From an uncultured Eubacteriales bacterium (GTDB lineage Bacteria > Bacillota > Clostridia > Lachnospirales > Lachnospiraceae), in assembly GCA_900549105.1 (NCBI GenBank), contig URND01000008.1, forward strand, positions 1 through 51,831: a stretch of DNA of 51,831 bases, given 5' to 3'. Each line of letters opens with the position of its first letter. The stretch's first letter is position 1. The notes beneath the pieces were generated by a model that was given only the letters and a program-made list of their open reading frames with translations, did not search any database and had not been told where the DNA came from. Position numbers and translations under genes: made by a program. Positions 8,036 through 15,912 of the stretch are shown here, piece by piece.

Positions 8036-9073
8036 CTACCTCAGCGCATCGCCCCGCTCCGCCGCCAGATGGTAACCCACGGAAGCCACCCTCTGCTCCA
8101 GGCAGCCCCGGCACTCCGCCGCTTCCTCACCGGTACATATTTTATTATCGTACAGATCATACTGTTTCCGGTTTTTTACCGGGGAAAGGTTTGGCATCAC
8201 CACATTGGCCCCGGCCTCCAGCCCTTTTTCACGTCCCCTCGGGTCCATTGTCCCGAGAGCTGTGGTGGCCGGAAGCAACACCTTCGGGAGAAGAATCCGA
8301 ATCACTGACAGAAGAAACAGTGTCAGTTCCACACTTCCGGCGGGTTCGTTGGCAAATTTTGTCTCATGATGGGGAATAAACGGCCCAATGCCCACCATCT
8401 GGGGCTGAAGTTCTTTCAGAAAAACCAAATCCTCCGCCAGATGTTCTATCTTCTGCCCCGGAGAGCCGACCATAAATCCGGCTCCCACCTGATATCCGAG
8501 GGACTTTAAATCATAGAGACACTGTTTCCGATGGGAAAGCAGCATTTCTGCCGGATGAAGTTGGCGGTAAAGCTCGTCGCTGGCTGTTTCATGCCGAAGA
8601 AGATAACGGTTTGCTCCCGCCTCTTTAAATATTTTATAACTTTCATAGGATTTTTCCCCGATGGAAAGGGTAATCGCACAGTCAGGATAAGCCCGGCGAA
8701 TGGATCGGATAATTTCCGCCATCCGCTCATCCGTATAATAAGGGTCCTCGCCGCCCTGCAGCACAAAAGTCCGAAATCCCAGGGCATAGCCGTTTTCACA
8801 GCAGTCCAGAATTTCTTCCCGGCTCAGCCGATACCGCTCGGCATGGCTGTTTCCACGGCGGATTCCGCAATAATAACAATTATTTTTACAATAATTCGTA
8901 AATTCAATCAAGCCCCGCGTATATACTTTATCTCCATAATATCGGACACGAATCTTCACAGCTTCCTCCCGCAGTCGGGCCGCCAGTTCTGCATCTTCCC
9001 AATGCATCAGAAGCTCTGTATACTCTTCCCGCGAAAGCTCATGCGTCCGAATCAGTTTTTCCGCAACGTCCAT
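8036..9073 (-). CDS. hydE: [FeFe]-hydrogenase H-cluster radical SAM maturase HydE
   Basis: 345-aa radical SAM protein. The CX3CX2C cluster motif is C62, C66 and C69 (YCKNNCYYCGIRRGN), the form typical of HydE and distinct from BioB. Downstream LQGGEDPYY and GFMVGSPGQ match HydE. HydE acts with HydG and HydF in the cytosol to build the organometallic [2Fe] subcluster of [FeFe]-hydrogenase; it processes the HydG-derived Fe(CO)2CN-cysteine intermediate. Its ribosome site (AGGAG) lies in the 22-bp gap after cysK, so cysK-hydE form an operon. hydF, hydG and the hydrogenase are not in the window. PylB and BioB are less likely because the cluster motif and length fit HydE. Confidence 0.9.
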   Translation of the reverse strand: MDVAEKLIRTHELSREEYTELLMHWEDAELAARLREEAVKIRVRYYGDKVYTRGLIEFTNYCKNNCYYCGIRRGNSHAERYRLSREEILDCCENGYALGFRTFVLQGGEDPYYTDERMAEIIRSIRRAYPDCAITLSIGEKSYESYKIFKEAGANRYLLRHETASDELYRQLHPAEMLLSHRKQCLYDLKSLGYQVGAGFMVGSPGQKIEHLAEDLVFLKELQPQMVGIGPFIPHHETKFANEPAGSVELTLFLLSVIRILLPKVLLPATTALGTMDPRGREKGLEAGANVVMPNLSPVKNRKQYDLYDNKICTGEEAAECRGCLEQRVASVGYHLAAERGDALR

Positions 9074-9095
9074 AAAATACTCCTGCTCATCTTAT

Positions 9096-10028
9096 TTACT
9101 CTGAAAACAGAGGAGTGGAATAATATCTGTCACCCGTATCCGGAAGTAAAGCTACAATTGTTTTGCCTTTATTTTCCGGCCGTTTTGCCAGTTGAATCGC
9201 GCCATATAAAGCAGCCCCGGAGGAAATCCCCACCAAAACGCCTTCATGTTTTGCAATCAGCTTGCCTGTGGCAAACGCATCGTCATTCTCAACGGTTATG
9301 ATTTCATCATACACTTTTGTATTCAATACCTCCGGCACAAAGCCCGCACCGATTCCCTGAATCTTATGAGGTCCGCCCTTTCCCTGAGAAAGCACCGGAG
9401 AACTTGCCGGTTCCAGGGCAACGACCTTCACATTCGGATTCTTGGATTTCAGAAATTCACCCGTGCCGGTCAGCGTGCCGCCTGTACCCACGCCGGCAAT
9501 AAAAATGTCCACATTGCCGTCAGTATCTCTCCAGATTTCAGGGCCCGTCGTTGCCCTGTGAACTGCCGGATTGGCCGGATTCACAAACTGTCCCGGAATA
9601 AAGCTGTTCGGAATCTCCTTTGCAAGTTCATCCGCCTTTTCAATAGCGCCTGTCATTCCCTTAGCCCCATCGGTGAGCACAATTTCCGCGCCATAAGCTT
9701 TCAGGATATTTCTCCGCTCAACACTCATTGTTTCCGGCATTGTCAGAATAATCCGATATCCTTTGACCGCCGCAATGGCTGCGAGACCGATGCCCGTATT
9801 GCCGGAAGTCGGCTCAATAATCACTGAGCCTTCCCTTAAAATACCTTTTTCCTCCGCATCCTCAATCATCGCCTTTGCAATTCTGTCCTTAACGCTTCCG
9901 GCCGGATTAAAATATTCTAATTTCACAAGAATTCTCGCTTCCAGCCCCAAAGCCTTTTCAATATTCGCCACTTCCACCAGCGGCGTGTTGCCAATCAAAT
10001 CCAATACATCTTTATAAATATTTGCCAT
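9096..10028 (-). CDS. cysK: Cysteine synthase A (O-acetylserine sulfhydrylase)
   Basis: 310-aa PLP fold-type II enzyme. The PLP lysine is K47 (NPAGSVKDRIA), the substrate loop is TSGNTGIGLA, and the phosphate-binding loop is GTGGTLTGTG. The C-terminus LPDTGDRYYSTPLF is typical of CysK. It makes L-cysteine from O-acetylserine and sulfide in the cytosol. A consensus promoter lies 54-82 bp upstream. The gene is followed after 22 bp by hydE, so both are probably on one transcript. No T-box or CymR site was recognised in the short leader. Cystathionine beta-synthase is excluded by the short length. Confidence 0.95.
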   Translation of the reverse strand: MANIYKDVLDLIGNTPLVEVANIEKALGLEARILVKLEYFNPAGSVKDRIAKAMIEDAEEKGILREGSVIIEPTSGNTGIGLAAIAAVKGYRIILTMPETMSVERRNILKAYGAEIVLTDGAKGMTGAIEKADELAKEIPNSFIPGQFVNPANPAVHRATTGPEIWRDTDGNVDIFIAGVGTGGTLTGTGEFLKSKNPNVKVVALEPASSPVLSQGKGGPHKIQGIGAGFVPEVLNTKVYDEIITVENDDAFATGKLIAKHEGVLVGISSGAALYGAIQLAKRPENKGKTIVALLPDTGDRYYSTPLFSE

Positions 10029-10081
10029 GTTTTATTTCCTCCAATATTCCCATCGAATTACTATGATTTTGTGTTATCTGT

Positions 10082-10110
10082 ATTATAAGCATCTATTTCC
10101 TATTTGTCAA
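10082..10110 (-). promoter_or_regulatory. Consensus promoter of the cysK-hydE operon
   Basis: Minus-strand TTGACA (10105-10110), 17-bp spacer, TATAAT (10082-10087). It lies just after the stop of the upstream 103-aa gene. Confidence 0.85.
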
Positions 10111-10117
10111 CTAGGTT

Positions 10118-10429
10118 TTATTTGCCTTTTGTCTGATATAAATTGATTTCTGCCCGGGCCATATCCTCAAGGGCTGCATAAATATCATCCATTCCTGAAA
10201 GTTCCGGCATATCCTGTTCATCCAGCAGGGCATTGCCGTCAAACAAAGCGCTCATAGATTTTTCCAATCCTTTTGCCGCTTCAGGCAAATCAGCAGGTTC
10301 TTCTTCCCGGGACTCGCTGCTAACCGGCCTGTCCGGAATCGCTGCCCCCTGCAAAAATGCAATAATATAATCCAGTTTGCTTTCCGGGATTACTTCGAGA
10401 AGCTCCATAGCCTGTTGTCTTTTATTCAT
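10118..10429 (-). CDS. Hypothetical protein (103 aa), helical and acidic
   Basis: Soluble, strongly acidic protein. The N-terminal segment MNKRQQAMELLEVIPESKLDYIIAF-region is predicted amphipathic helix and resembles the start of small Phd/DUF2281-like proteins. A disordered linker follows (about 35-55), then a C-terminal acidic helix. The ATG at 10429 is preferred over that at 10435 because AGAGG is 8 nt from the former but only 2 nt from the latter. It has its own promoter and no coupled partner, so an antitoxin role is not supported. Function unknown. Confidence 0.6.
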   Translation of the reverse strand: MNKRQQAMELLEVIPESKLDYIIAFLQGAAIPDRPVSSESREEEPADLPEAAKGLEKSMSALFDGNALLDEQDMPELSGMDDIYAALEDMARAEINLYQTKGK

Positions 10430-10471
10430 AATCATCGCCTCTTTCTACCTCTATTATTGTATTTCCCTTTC

Positions 10472-10500
10472 ATTCTGCTGGTTTTTCAAAAAAATGTCAA
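10472..10500 (-). promoter_or_regulatory. Probable promoter of the 103-aa hypothetical gene
   Basis: Minus-strand TTGACA (10495-10500), 17-bp spacer, CAGAAT (10472-10477), about 40 bp upstream of the ribosome site. The -10 box departs from consensus. Confidence 0.5.
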
Positions 10501-10535
10501 GCAATATGCAAATAAATTTTGAAAACCCGTAAACA

Positions 10536-11261
10536 TTACTTTTCCACAGCCTCCGGTTTTAACGCCGACGGCTTCCGGCTCAAATAGACGCAATACAGGA
10601 TAGAAATAATAATTGTAGAAACGACGTATATTTTTTCTAAATGATTATTCAGAGCTGCAAATTTTGAGAAAACGTCAACCATCCCATGAACAATTATACA
10701 CACCCACAAACTTCCGGACTTATAAAAAACAAAAGTAAATAAATAGCCCCAGGCAACCGCAAAGAAGACCTGAATCACTGTCTCCATATTTCCCTGCCCG
10801 GCCAAAAGATTAACAATATGCCCGATGCCAAAAGTCACCGCTGTAATACTGACAGCCACTGGAACCGAATCCCGATTTAAAAGACTTCGGAACAAAAGTC
10901 CTCTGAAAATCATTTCCTCAATAAATCCAACCAAAAGCATGGAAATGACCGCAAACACCTGCGCCATGCCCTCATAGGATAACTTAATGCCGCCCCAGAG
11001 ATTTCCTGTCATCAAAATCAGCATAGGAATAAAAAACAAATAGCGGCCCGCACTGCCATGCCATTTAACCAATCCGTATTTTTCTTCGAGATGAAATTTT
11101 TTCACAAAGGCAAACAGGCCTGCTGCAATCAGCGCCAGCGCCGCTGTCATAACCGGACTTTCATCTCCCAGTGAACCCCTGATTGGAATACTCACAGCAC
11201 AGTATAAAACAATCCACAAAACAGCAAACTGCAAATCATTCTTTTCATATAATTTCTTCAT
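10536..11261 (-). CDS. CPBP family intramembrane glutamic endopeptidase
   Basis: 241-aa protein with about seven to eight membrane segments and the three CPBP (CAAX/Abi, PF02517) motifs. These are EEMIFRG with E115, E116 and R120, FGIGH with H148, and VHGMVD with H192, all catalytic positions present. Bacterial members are membrane proteases linked to bacteriocin maturation, self-immunity or regulator processing. The ATG overlaps the stop of the upstream TetR gene by 4 bp, so both are co-translated and probably controlled by that regulator. No bacteriocin gene is visible beside it, and the substrate is unknown. Confidence 0.85.
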   Translation of the reverse strand: MKKLYEKNDLQFAVLWIVLYCAVSIPIRGSLGDESPVMTAALALIAAGLFAFVKKFHLEEKYGLVKWHGSAGRYLFFIPMLILMTGNLWGGIKLSYEGMAQVFAVISMLLVGFIEEMIFRGLLFRSLLNRDSVPVAVSITAVTFGIGHIVNLLAGQGNMETVIQVFFAVAWGYLFTFVFYKSGSLWVCIIVHGMVDVFSKFAALNNHLEKIYVVSTIIISILYCVYLSRKPSALKPEAVEK

Positions 11262-11827
11262 TTTCCATCCTCCCGTACAGCCAATACAGCTCCCCGAAAG
11301 GCCATTTCTAAATGGGCCTTCATCGTCTCTTCATCATATTCAAAAGCATTATTCGCAATAAGACTTGCATATCCATGGGTAAACATCGACAGTATTAAAA
11401 AGGCTTTCCTGGTCTGCTCCATATTTAATGCCGCTGCGCCCTGCATTGCGGAAATGACAGGTTCCAGCGCCTCCGAATCCATCATCTGAGACACGCTGTT
11501 TTCAGCAACAAAGCCTGATTGAAACAGAAAACGAAACAAATTCGGTTCCTCAATTGCAAAACGAATATAATTCAGTCCTATGCCGGAAAGGACATTCTCT
11601 TCCGGCGGAACAGTCATCAGATATTTGGTATGAAAACCATCCGCTTTCGCATAAGCGGCCTTTTTCATATCCTCGATTTTGGCAAAATGGTACATCACCG
11701 GCTGAGTAGAACAGCCGAGTTTTTGAGAAACAGTCCGTGCATTGACATTTTCTGCGCCCTCAGCCCTTGCGACTTCAAAAGCTGCATTGATGACCATTTC
11801 CTTTGTAATCTTTGCTTTCGGCGGCAT
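11258..11827 (-). CDS. TetR/AcrR family transcriptional regulator
   Basis: 189-aa one-domain repressor. An N-terminal helix-turn-helix (about residues 5-50, with ARTVSQKLGCSTQPVMYHF as the recognition region) is followed by a TetR C-terminal ligand domain. The ATG at 11827 is chosen over that at 11833 because AGGAG is 7 nt from the former and 1 nt from the latter. It is translationally coupled to the CPBP protease gene. A 12-bp palindrome sits just downstream of its -10 box, consistent with autorepression of the two-gene operon. The inducer is unknown. Confidence 0.85.
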   Translation of the reverse strand: MPPKAKITKEMVINAAFEVARAEGAENVNARTVSQKLGCSTQPVMYHFAKIEDMKKAAYAKADGFHTKYLMTVPPEENVLSGIGLNYIRFAIEEPNLFRFLFQSGFVAENSVSQMMDSEALEPVISAMQGAAALNMEQTRKAFLILSMFTHGYASLIANNAFEYDEETMKAHLEMAFRGAVLAVREDGK

Positions 11828-11856
11828 ATACATTCTCCTTTTTTTATTATAATTAT

Positions 11857-11900
11857 CGTTATATAACGTAAATTATAATTAGGAAATATTATTTTGTCAA
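11857..11900 (-). promoter_or_regulatory. Promoter and palindromic operator of the TetR-CPBP operon
   Basis: Minus-strand TTGACA (11895-11900), 17-bp spacer, TATAAT (11872-11877). The perfect palindrome CGTTATATAACG (11857-11868) is at the transcription start, with the flanks extending the symmetry imperfectly. Position and symmetry fit a TetR operator. Confidence 0.75.
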
Positions 11901-11951
11901 TCCAGAAACGATGTGTCAGGGACTTTTTAGTACCCCCACATTTCATCATAT

Positions 11952-11986
11952 AAAAAAACCACTGCAGATTTTTCTTTCTACAATGG
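11952..11986 (-). terminator. Intrinsic terminator downstream of the DUF1016 gene
   Basis: Minus-strand 10-bp stem with two G-U pairs (11977-11986 with 11959-11968) followed by seven T (11952-11958). It closes the transcript of the DUF1016 gene ending at 12074. Confidence 0.7.
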
Positions 11987-12073
11987 CTTATGAATCATTT
12001 ATATTCATTTTTTTATATGCAAACTCACGCCCAAACATGAATTGGCCGCGCTGATTATTTTTTAATAAACTTA

Positions 12074-13153
12074 TTATGCTTCTCTTTCCAGTTCATCCAA
12101 TTCTTTTCTCATAAATGCTTCCAGTTGTGCCTTGTTTGGTAAATGAAGCATGTAAGTTGATACAAACAACTGATTATCCATTCCGGATAACGCATATTCA
12201 ACCATCTGAGATCCTTTATCTGTACATAGCAAAATGCCTACTGGCGGATTGTCACCCTCAACCATTTCGTTCTTTTTATAATAGGCGACATAGGCATTCA
12301 GCTGTCCTAAATCTTCATGCCTGAACTCATCGTTTTTTAATTCTATAATTACATTGCAATGAAGTAATCTATTATAAAAAACTAAGTCGATAAAATAGTA
12401 TTTATCATCAATTATAATCCTTTTTTGACGTGCCTCAAAACAGAAGCCCTCACCAAGCTCCAATATAAATTCCTGCAGGTGATCCATAAGTGCCTGTTCC
12501 AGATCAGATTCGGATACCGCCTCTTTCGCATCCAATCCAAGAAATTCAAATGTAAATGGATCTTTAATGGTAAGCGCATATTGCTTGTCTGTGTTTATTG
12601 TTTGTCTTAACAGCAATTCAGGATTTTTACTGATTCCAGCTCTCACGAAAAGGTTTGTTTTTATCTGACGCCTAAGTTCCCTAACATTCCAGCCACATTT
12701 CATACATTCCGTCTCATAAAAAAATCGCTCAAAAGGATCTTTTATTACCATAATTTCCCGGAGATGAGAAAATGACAGTCCATTTATGAGTGTCTCAGGA
12801 TTTGTGACAAATTCGTGCGCCGTTGTCGCACTTTTCTCGATTTCCGGTAGTTCAAATAAGTGCGACACCGTCGCACCAATCTGTGGATACATCGTATAAA
12901 ACTGCCTGCACCACTTAAACAGAGTGGAATTCATACCTTTCTTATTGATTCTTTTTTCCAGATTTTTCAATAAATTACTTCCGTATTCAGCCCTGTCTTT
13001 TCCATCCTGTTCATATTCCACAATATAATAGCCTATACACCAGTTTCTCATAGTCATAAGCTGATTTATAGCTCCGCTTGCTGCATTGCTTGCCCTCGCA
13101 CTTATGTCTTTTATTGATAGAGCTAAAGATTCAAAAGACTGTTCTTTTTTCAT
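12074..13153 (-). CDS. DUF1016 / YhcG-like PDDEXK nuclease domain protein
   Basis: 359-aa protein. The N-terminal DUF1016 helical region (about 1-160) includes the typical NWCIGYYIVEYEQ and FKWCRQFYTMYP segments. The C-terminal PD-(D/E)XK nuclease-like domain carries YYFIDLVFYNR and VIIELKN, giving a D...ExK active site. Family members act as DNA-binding nucleases and often sit beside type I restriction or other defence genes; here no hsd genes are present, so it is a solo copy. It has its own terminator. The neighbourhood (GNAT, decayed fragments, TnpV) suggests acquired DNA. Biochemical role not known from sequence. Confidence 0.88.
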   Translation of the reverse strand: MKKEQSFESLALSIKDISARASNAASGAINQLMTMRNWCIGYYIVEYEQDGKDRAEYGSNLLKNLEKRINKKGMNSTLFKWCRQFYTMYPQIGATVSHLFELPEIEKSATTAHEFVTNPETLINGLSFSHLREIMVIKDPFERFFYETECMKCGWNVRELRRQIKTNLFVRAGISKNPELLLRQTINTDKQYALTIKDPFTFEFLGLDAKEAVSESDLEQALMDHLQEFILELGEGFCFEARQKRIIIDDKYYFIDLVFYNRLLHCNVIIELKNDEFRHEDLGQLNAYVAYYKKNEMVEGDNPPVGILLCTDKGSQMVEYALSGMDNQLFVSTYMLHLPNKAQLEAFMRKELDELEREA

Positions 13154-13177
13154 TATACATCCTCCATATCTTCACCG

Positions 13178-13273
13178 CTATGCTCCAGTAGCAAATGTGG
13201 GTATATCATCTAAGTCTTTGCGTTGCAGTCACATATCAAGCCATAAACGGATTATCTTTTCGCTTTCATTCAA
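13178..13273 (-). pseudogene. Remnant of an NTF2/SnoaL-like protein gene
   Basis: A TTG at 13273 with GGAGG upstream opens MNESEKIIRLWLDM, then a TGA, then LQRKDLDDI in the same frame. This matches my memory of the N-terminus of nuclear transport factor 2-like proteins, with TGA where Trp would be expected. Everything downstream is missing. The 150-bp gap between the DUF1016 and GNAT genes holds nothing else that I recognise. The family assignment is tentative. Confidence 0.35.
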
Positions 13274-13305
13274 ATACCTCCATAAACAGGAAGTTGCAGC
13301 ATTAA

Positions 13306-13812
13306 TTAAAGCTTTATTTCATATCCGTACTCATGTAACTCAAAACCATCATCGAAGGCTTCGTCATAAACACCATCAACTTTTACAAAATCATTTTTAG
13401 TATAAAGTTGAATCGCAGGCTCATTTATGTCTACTACAAAAAGTCTTAAATATTCAGCGCCTAATGTTTTGGCAATTCTTTTTGCCTTGTCAATCATCAG
13501 ACTTCCTTTTCCTTGTTGGGAATATCTTACATTTACACCCAAACGGTCAATATACATAGCTTTGGCATGATAATCATTCCATTCAACCGCCTTCTCTCCT
13601 GCATTCTTATCACACAAAGCAAACGCCGATATAATTTCACTATTATTGAGCAAAATATAAAGACGGTTATTTTTTATATCCTCTTCAAAAAAATCACAAG
13701 GATAAATATCGTCCCAAATCTGAATACCATTTGCGTCCATATTTTTAACGATTTGCTTATACATATCTTTTAGTTGTGCCAAATCCTGCATAACCGCTAA
13801 TCTAAAGTCCAT
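13306..13812 (-). CDS. GNAT family N-acetyltransferase
   Basis: 168-aa protein with an N-terminal GNAT strand-helix (MDFRLAVMQDLAQLKDMYK) and the acetyl-CoA binding motif A (LGVNVRYSQQGKGSLMIDKAK, about residues 93-113), where QGKG is the pyrophosphate loop. The C-terminal NEPAIQLYTKNDF corresponds to motif B. The start at 13812 has GAGGAG 8 nt upstream. It sits between decayed gene fragments, so it is probably a surviving accessory gene. The acyl acceptor cannot be predicted. Confidence 0.85.
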   Translation of the reverse strand: MDFRLAVMQDLAQLKDMYKQIVKNMDANGIQIWDDIYPCDFFEEDIKNNRLYILLNNSEIISAFALCDKNAGEKAVEWNDYHAKAMYIDRLGVNVRYSQQGKGSLMIDKAKRIAKTLGAEYLRLFVVDINEPAIQLYTKNDFVKVDGVYDEAFDDGFELHEYGYEIKL

Positions 13813-13964
13813 TTTATTATCTCCTCAAATTTTGTTTTCCAACTAAACAAACTAATTTCAATCTGGCCTGCAAGCTTCCGCACTCGCTCATCATCTTGAA
13901 TCTCCCAATCCTGCCGCTCCGGGTTTTCCACATAATGGAAAAATTCAACAAGGCCCGGCGGCAC
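13797..13964 (-). pseudogene. C-terminal fragment of an unrecognised gene
   Basis: A 55-codon open frame (from a GTG at 13964) begins VPPGLVEFFHYVENPERQDW, continues with IQDDERVRKLAGQIEI and stops inside the start of the GNAT gene in another frame. It has no start signal. It looks like the tail of a larger protein, possibly of the Rpn/PD-(D/E)XK transposase-like family, but the resemblance is weak. Confidence 0.3.
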
Positions 13965-13982
13965 TTTCTTGTTCCCAAAAAT

Positions 13983-14135
13983 TTAACGGCTTATGTACAG
14001 GTTTTTCATTTTTTCCTTCTTCAAACGATTTACTAATTGACACGGTTGCCAGCCTGTACATCCATGAATATCCGCAATATATCCATCAAGACTCATTGCA
14101 ATAAACAAAACCGCTTTTCTCAAAATAACATACAT
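13983..14135 (-). pseudogene. N-terminal fragment of a dihydrofolate reductase-family (RibD-C like) gene
   Basis: A frame starting at 14135 reads MYVILRKAVLFIAMSLDGYIAD, the hallmark N-terminus of the DHFR-like RibD C-terminal family, then loses similarity and stops at 13983. About 120 residues of the usual roughly 170 are absent. It lies 9 bp behind the DUF1905 gene. Together with the neighbouring fragment it marks an internal deletion. Confidence 0.6.
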
Positions 14136-14144
14136 CCGCCTAAT

Positions 14145-14402
14145 TTATCGTTCTCTAATCGTAACCGCAATTTCATCTCCAAATGATTTACATATTTTAT
14201 TCCGAATAGCTTTCGTTACGCCAATAATATAACAGGGCGTTCCCATTTTAACCACTTGTCCATCATAAGGCTCACCATCAAAAGTCGCGTGTACCAACAG
14301 CCTACCCTTTCCGTATATAGCTTTAATATCATATGGAACTTCAATATATGCGGCATCCATATCCCCATTTTGTAAAATTTTTGCGGTAAATCTTAATTCC
14401 AT
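14145..14402 (-). CDS. DUF1905 domain protein
   Basis: 85-aa small beta-rich protein covering a complete DUF1905 domain. It opens MELRFTAKILQNGDMDAAYIE, and a central GQVVKMG.PCYIIGVTKAIR matches the family core. DUF1905 is often fused to a YdeI/OmpD-associated (DUF1801-like) domain; here it stands alone. A ribosome site (GGAGG, 10 nt) precedes the ATG. Function unknown. It may have formed an operon with the broken reductase-like gene just downstream. Confidence 0.82.
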   Translation of the reverse strand: MELRFTAKILQNGDMDAAYIEVPYDIKAIYGKGRLLVHATFDGEPYDGQVVKMGTPCYIIGVTKAIRNKICKSFGDEIAVTIRER

Positions 14403-14456
14403 CCTTCATAGACCTCCAAAAAATTCGATTTCTCCAGTTCATGGAGCTGGCAGTTA

Positions 14457-14729
14457 TCAATCTCTTATCCCTGATGTCACCTTAAATCCAAACAGATAAA
14501 AGCTATATTCTGTCAATCCTGGCAATTCATCTTCTGGCATAAAGTTTCCCTCTATATCAAAAGAGTAGCCTAAACCAATATAGTGCCCAGAACCTCCATC
14601 ATCGGCCGTTTCGATTCCAATAGAAAATATCGGCTTTTCAAAGCTATGAACTCTACTAAAATCAACCACTCCAACAATCGCCCAAATTGCTGCCAAAATC
14701 ACAATTAACAAAAATATTTTCTTTGACAT
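14457..14729 (-). CDS. Hypothetical membrane-anchored protein (90 aa)
   Basis: Short protein with one N-terminal membrane segment or uncleaved signal (residues 5-23, IFLLIVILAAIWAIVGVV) and a polar extracytoplasmic domain of about 65 residues. No lipobox and no recognised domain. GGAGG lies 10 nt before the ATG at 14729. It is codirectional with the DUF1905 gene (54-bp gap). Function unknown. Confidence 0.6.
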   Translation of the reverse strand: MSKKIFLLIVILAAIWAIVGVVDFSRVHSFEKPIFSIGIETADDGGSGHYIGLGYSFDIEGNFMPEDELPGLTEYSFYLFGFKVTSGIRD

Positions 14730-14911
14730 AAATATGGTTCCTCCAATACCAATATAAGTGGTTACTGCCCCTCATAGGGCTTTAAGAAAATCCTCCAAAA
14801 CGCTTGAAAATAAAGGATTTATCGCAATGTGCCCGCCTTATCCCTTTATATCAAGTGGCAATCGGGAAACTGTGGCATATGTGCGAATATATTATACTGG
14901 AGGATTTCAAG

Positions 14912-15289
14912 ATGGACAAGTACATTTATGATGAAAACAACGGTCTTTGGTACGAACTGCAAGGAGATTACTATCTGCCATGCCTTACCTTACCACCCGA
15001 AGAAGAAAAGCCTATCGGGATATGGGGACAGCGGCACAAACGCTACCTGGAAGAGCATAGGAAAGCGACCTACACAACGCTTCTGACCAGCGGCAAACTC
15101 AACACTTATCTTGCCGACATCAACGAACAGGCGGAAAATATGTTTTTTCGGCTGGTGAAACAGATGGCAGAATGTGAGGAGATAACTGAACAAATGAAAG
15201 CGGAAAATCAAATTGAGTGGGTCAGAAGAATGAATAATATTCAAAATCGGGCAAGGGAAGTTGTCAACGCAGAACTAATATATAACTAA
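14912..15289 (+). CDS. tnpV: TnpV-like transposon-associated protein
   Basis: 125-aa protein starting MDKYIYDENNGLWYELQGDY, with IWGQRHKRYLEEHRKATY and a charged C-terminal coiled segment, as in TnpV proteins of clostridial mobilisable and conjugative elements. An earlier in-frame ATG exists at 14804, but GGAGG just before 14912 decides the start. TnpV is a cargo or accessory protein of unknown function. No transposase or relaxase remains nearby, so this is probably a footprint of a former element. The gene ends in an intrinsic terminator. Confidence 0.78.
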   Translation: MDKYIYDENNGLWYELQGDYYLPCLTLPPEEEKPIGIWGQRHKRYLEEHRKATYTTLLTSGKLNTYLADINEQAENMFFRLVKQMAECEEITEQMKAENQIEWVRRMNNIQNRAREVVNAELIYN

Positions 15290-15312
15290 AACGCTGATAG
15301 TATAAGGGAAAA

Positions 15313-15349
15313 GGAGCAAGTAGGAGTTAATCCCTGCTTGCCCCTTTTT
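15313..15349 (+). terminator. Intrinsic terminator after tnpV
   Basis: Imperfect GC-rich stem (about 15313-15325 with 15331-15344) followed by five T (15345-15349), between the convergent ends of tnpV and the TetR gene. Confidence 0.65.
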
Positions 15350-15364
15350 CTTTATATATAGATT

Positions 15365-15898
15365 TCAAAGCCCATGGGCATAAAACATCTCTGCTATTTC
15401 ATCTGCGGACTCCCGCATTCCTCTCTGAAACCAGACATCAATCCAGCCGTATAAAACATAGGCAAAGTAAGCGGTGGTATATGCCTGTACTTTTTCATAC
15501 TCAGGCTTCGGTCCGAAAAGACCGATGATTACATCTTTCAGCAGATAAATAAGCCCTCTGTCGTTCAGCAGCTTGTAGAAATCACGATGTTTTTCAAAGT
15601 GAGAAATCAGAATACGGAGTTGTTCACTTAAAGGCGCACCGTCATTCCTCTGCCATTCGTTCATCCATTCATGAAACAAATCGTCTATATACGCTTTGAG
15701 AATATCCTCTTTCTGTTCATAATTCCGATAAAAAGACGCTCTGCCAACCTGTGCAGTTTCAACTAACTCACTGATGGAAATATCGTTCATCGGTTTTTCT
15801 GAAAGCAATTCGATAAGTGCGTTTCTGAGATGCTCTATCACATAAGCATTTCTCCCTTCGTTACTCATCGGTGATACATTTTGCTTCGATTGTCTCAT
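15365..15898 (-). CDS. TetR/AcrR family regulator of the hydrolase cassette
   Basis: 177-aa regulator with an N-terminal helix-turn-helix (SISELVETAQVGRASFYRNY, about residues 38-57) and a TetR C-terminal domain. The ATG at 15898 is preferred over that at 15940 because AGGAGG lies 7 nt upstream of it. It is transcribed divergently from a 44-aa membrane ORF and two alpha/beta hydrolase genes, and shares with them an intergenic region that holds overlapping promoters and palindromes. It is therefore the likely repressor of that cassette and of itself. The ligand is unknown, perhaps a hydrolase substrate or a membrane-active compound. Confidence 0.85.
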   Translation of the reverse strand: MRQSKQNVSPMSNEGRNAYVIEHLRNALIELLSEKPMNDISISELVETAQVGRASFYRNYEQKEDILKAYIDDLFHEWMNEWQRNDGAPLSEQLRILISHFEKHRDFYKLLNDRGLIYLLKDVIIGLFGPKPEYEKVQAYTTAYFAYVLYGWIDVWFQRGMRESADEIAEMFYAHGL

Positions 15899-15912
15899 TT
15901 TTGACCCTCCTA

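Noticed and set aside
8531..9301. Plus-strand open frame of 256 codons
   Set aside because: Antisense to hydE and cysK, no ribosome site or recognisable domain.
14804..14911. N-terminal extension of TnpV to an earlier ATG
   Set aside because: The strong GGAGG just before 14912 and the family N-terminus MDKYIYDENN decide for the later start.
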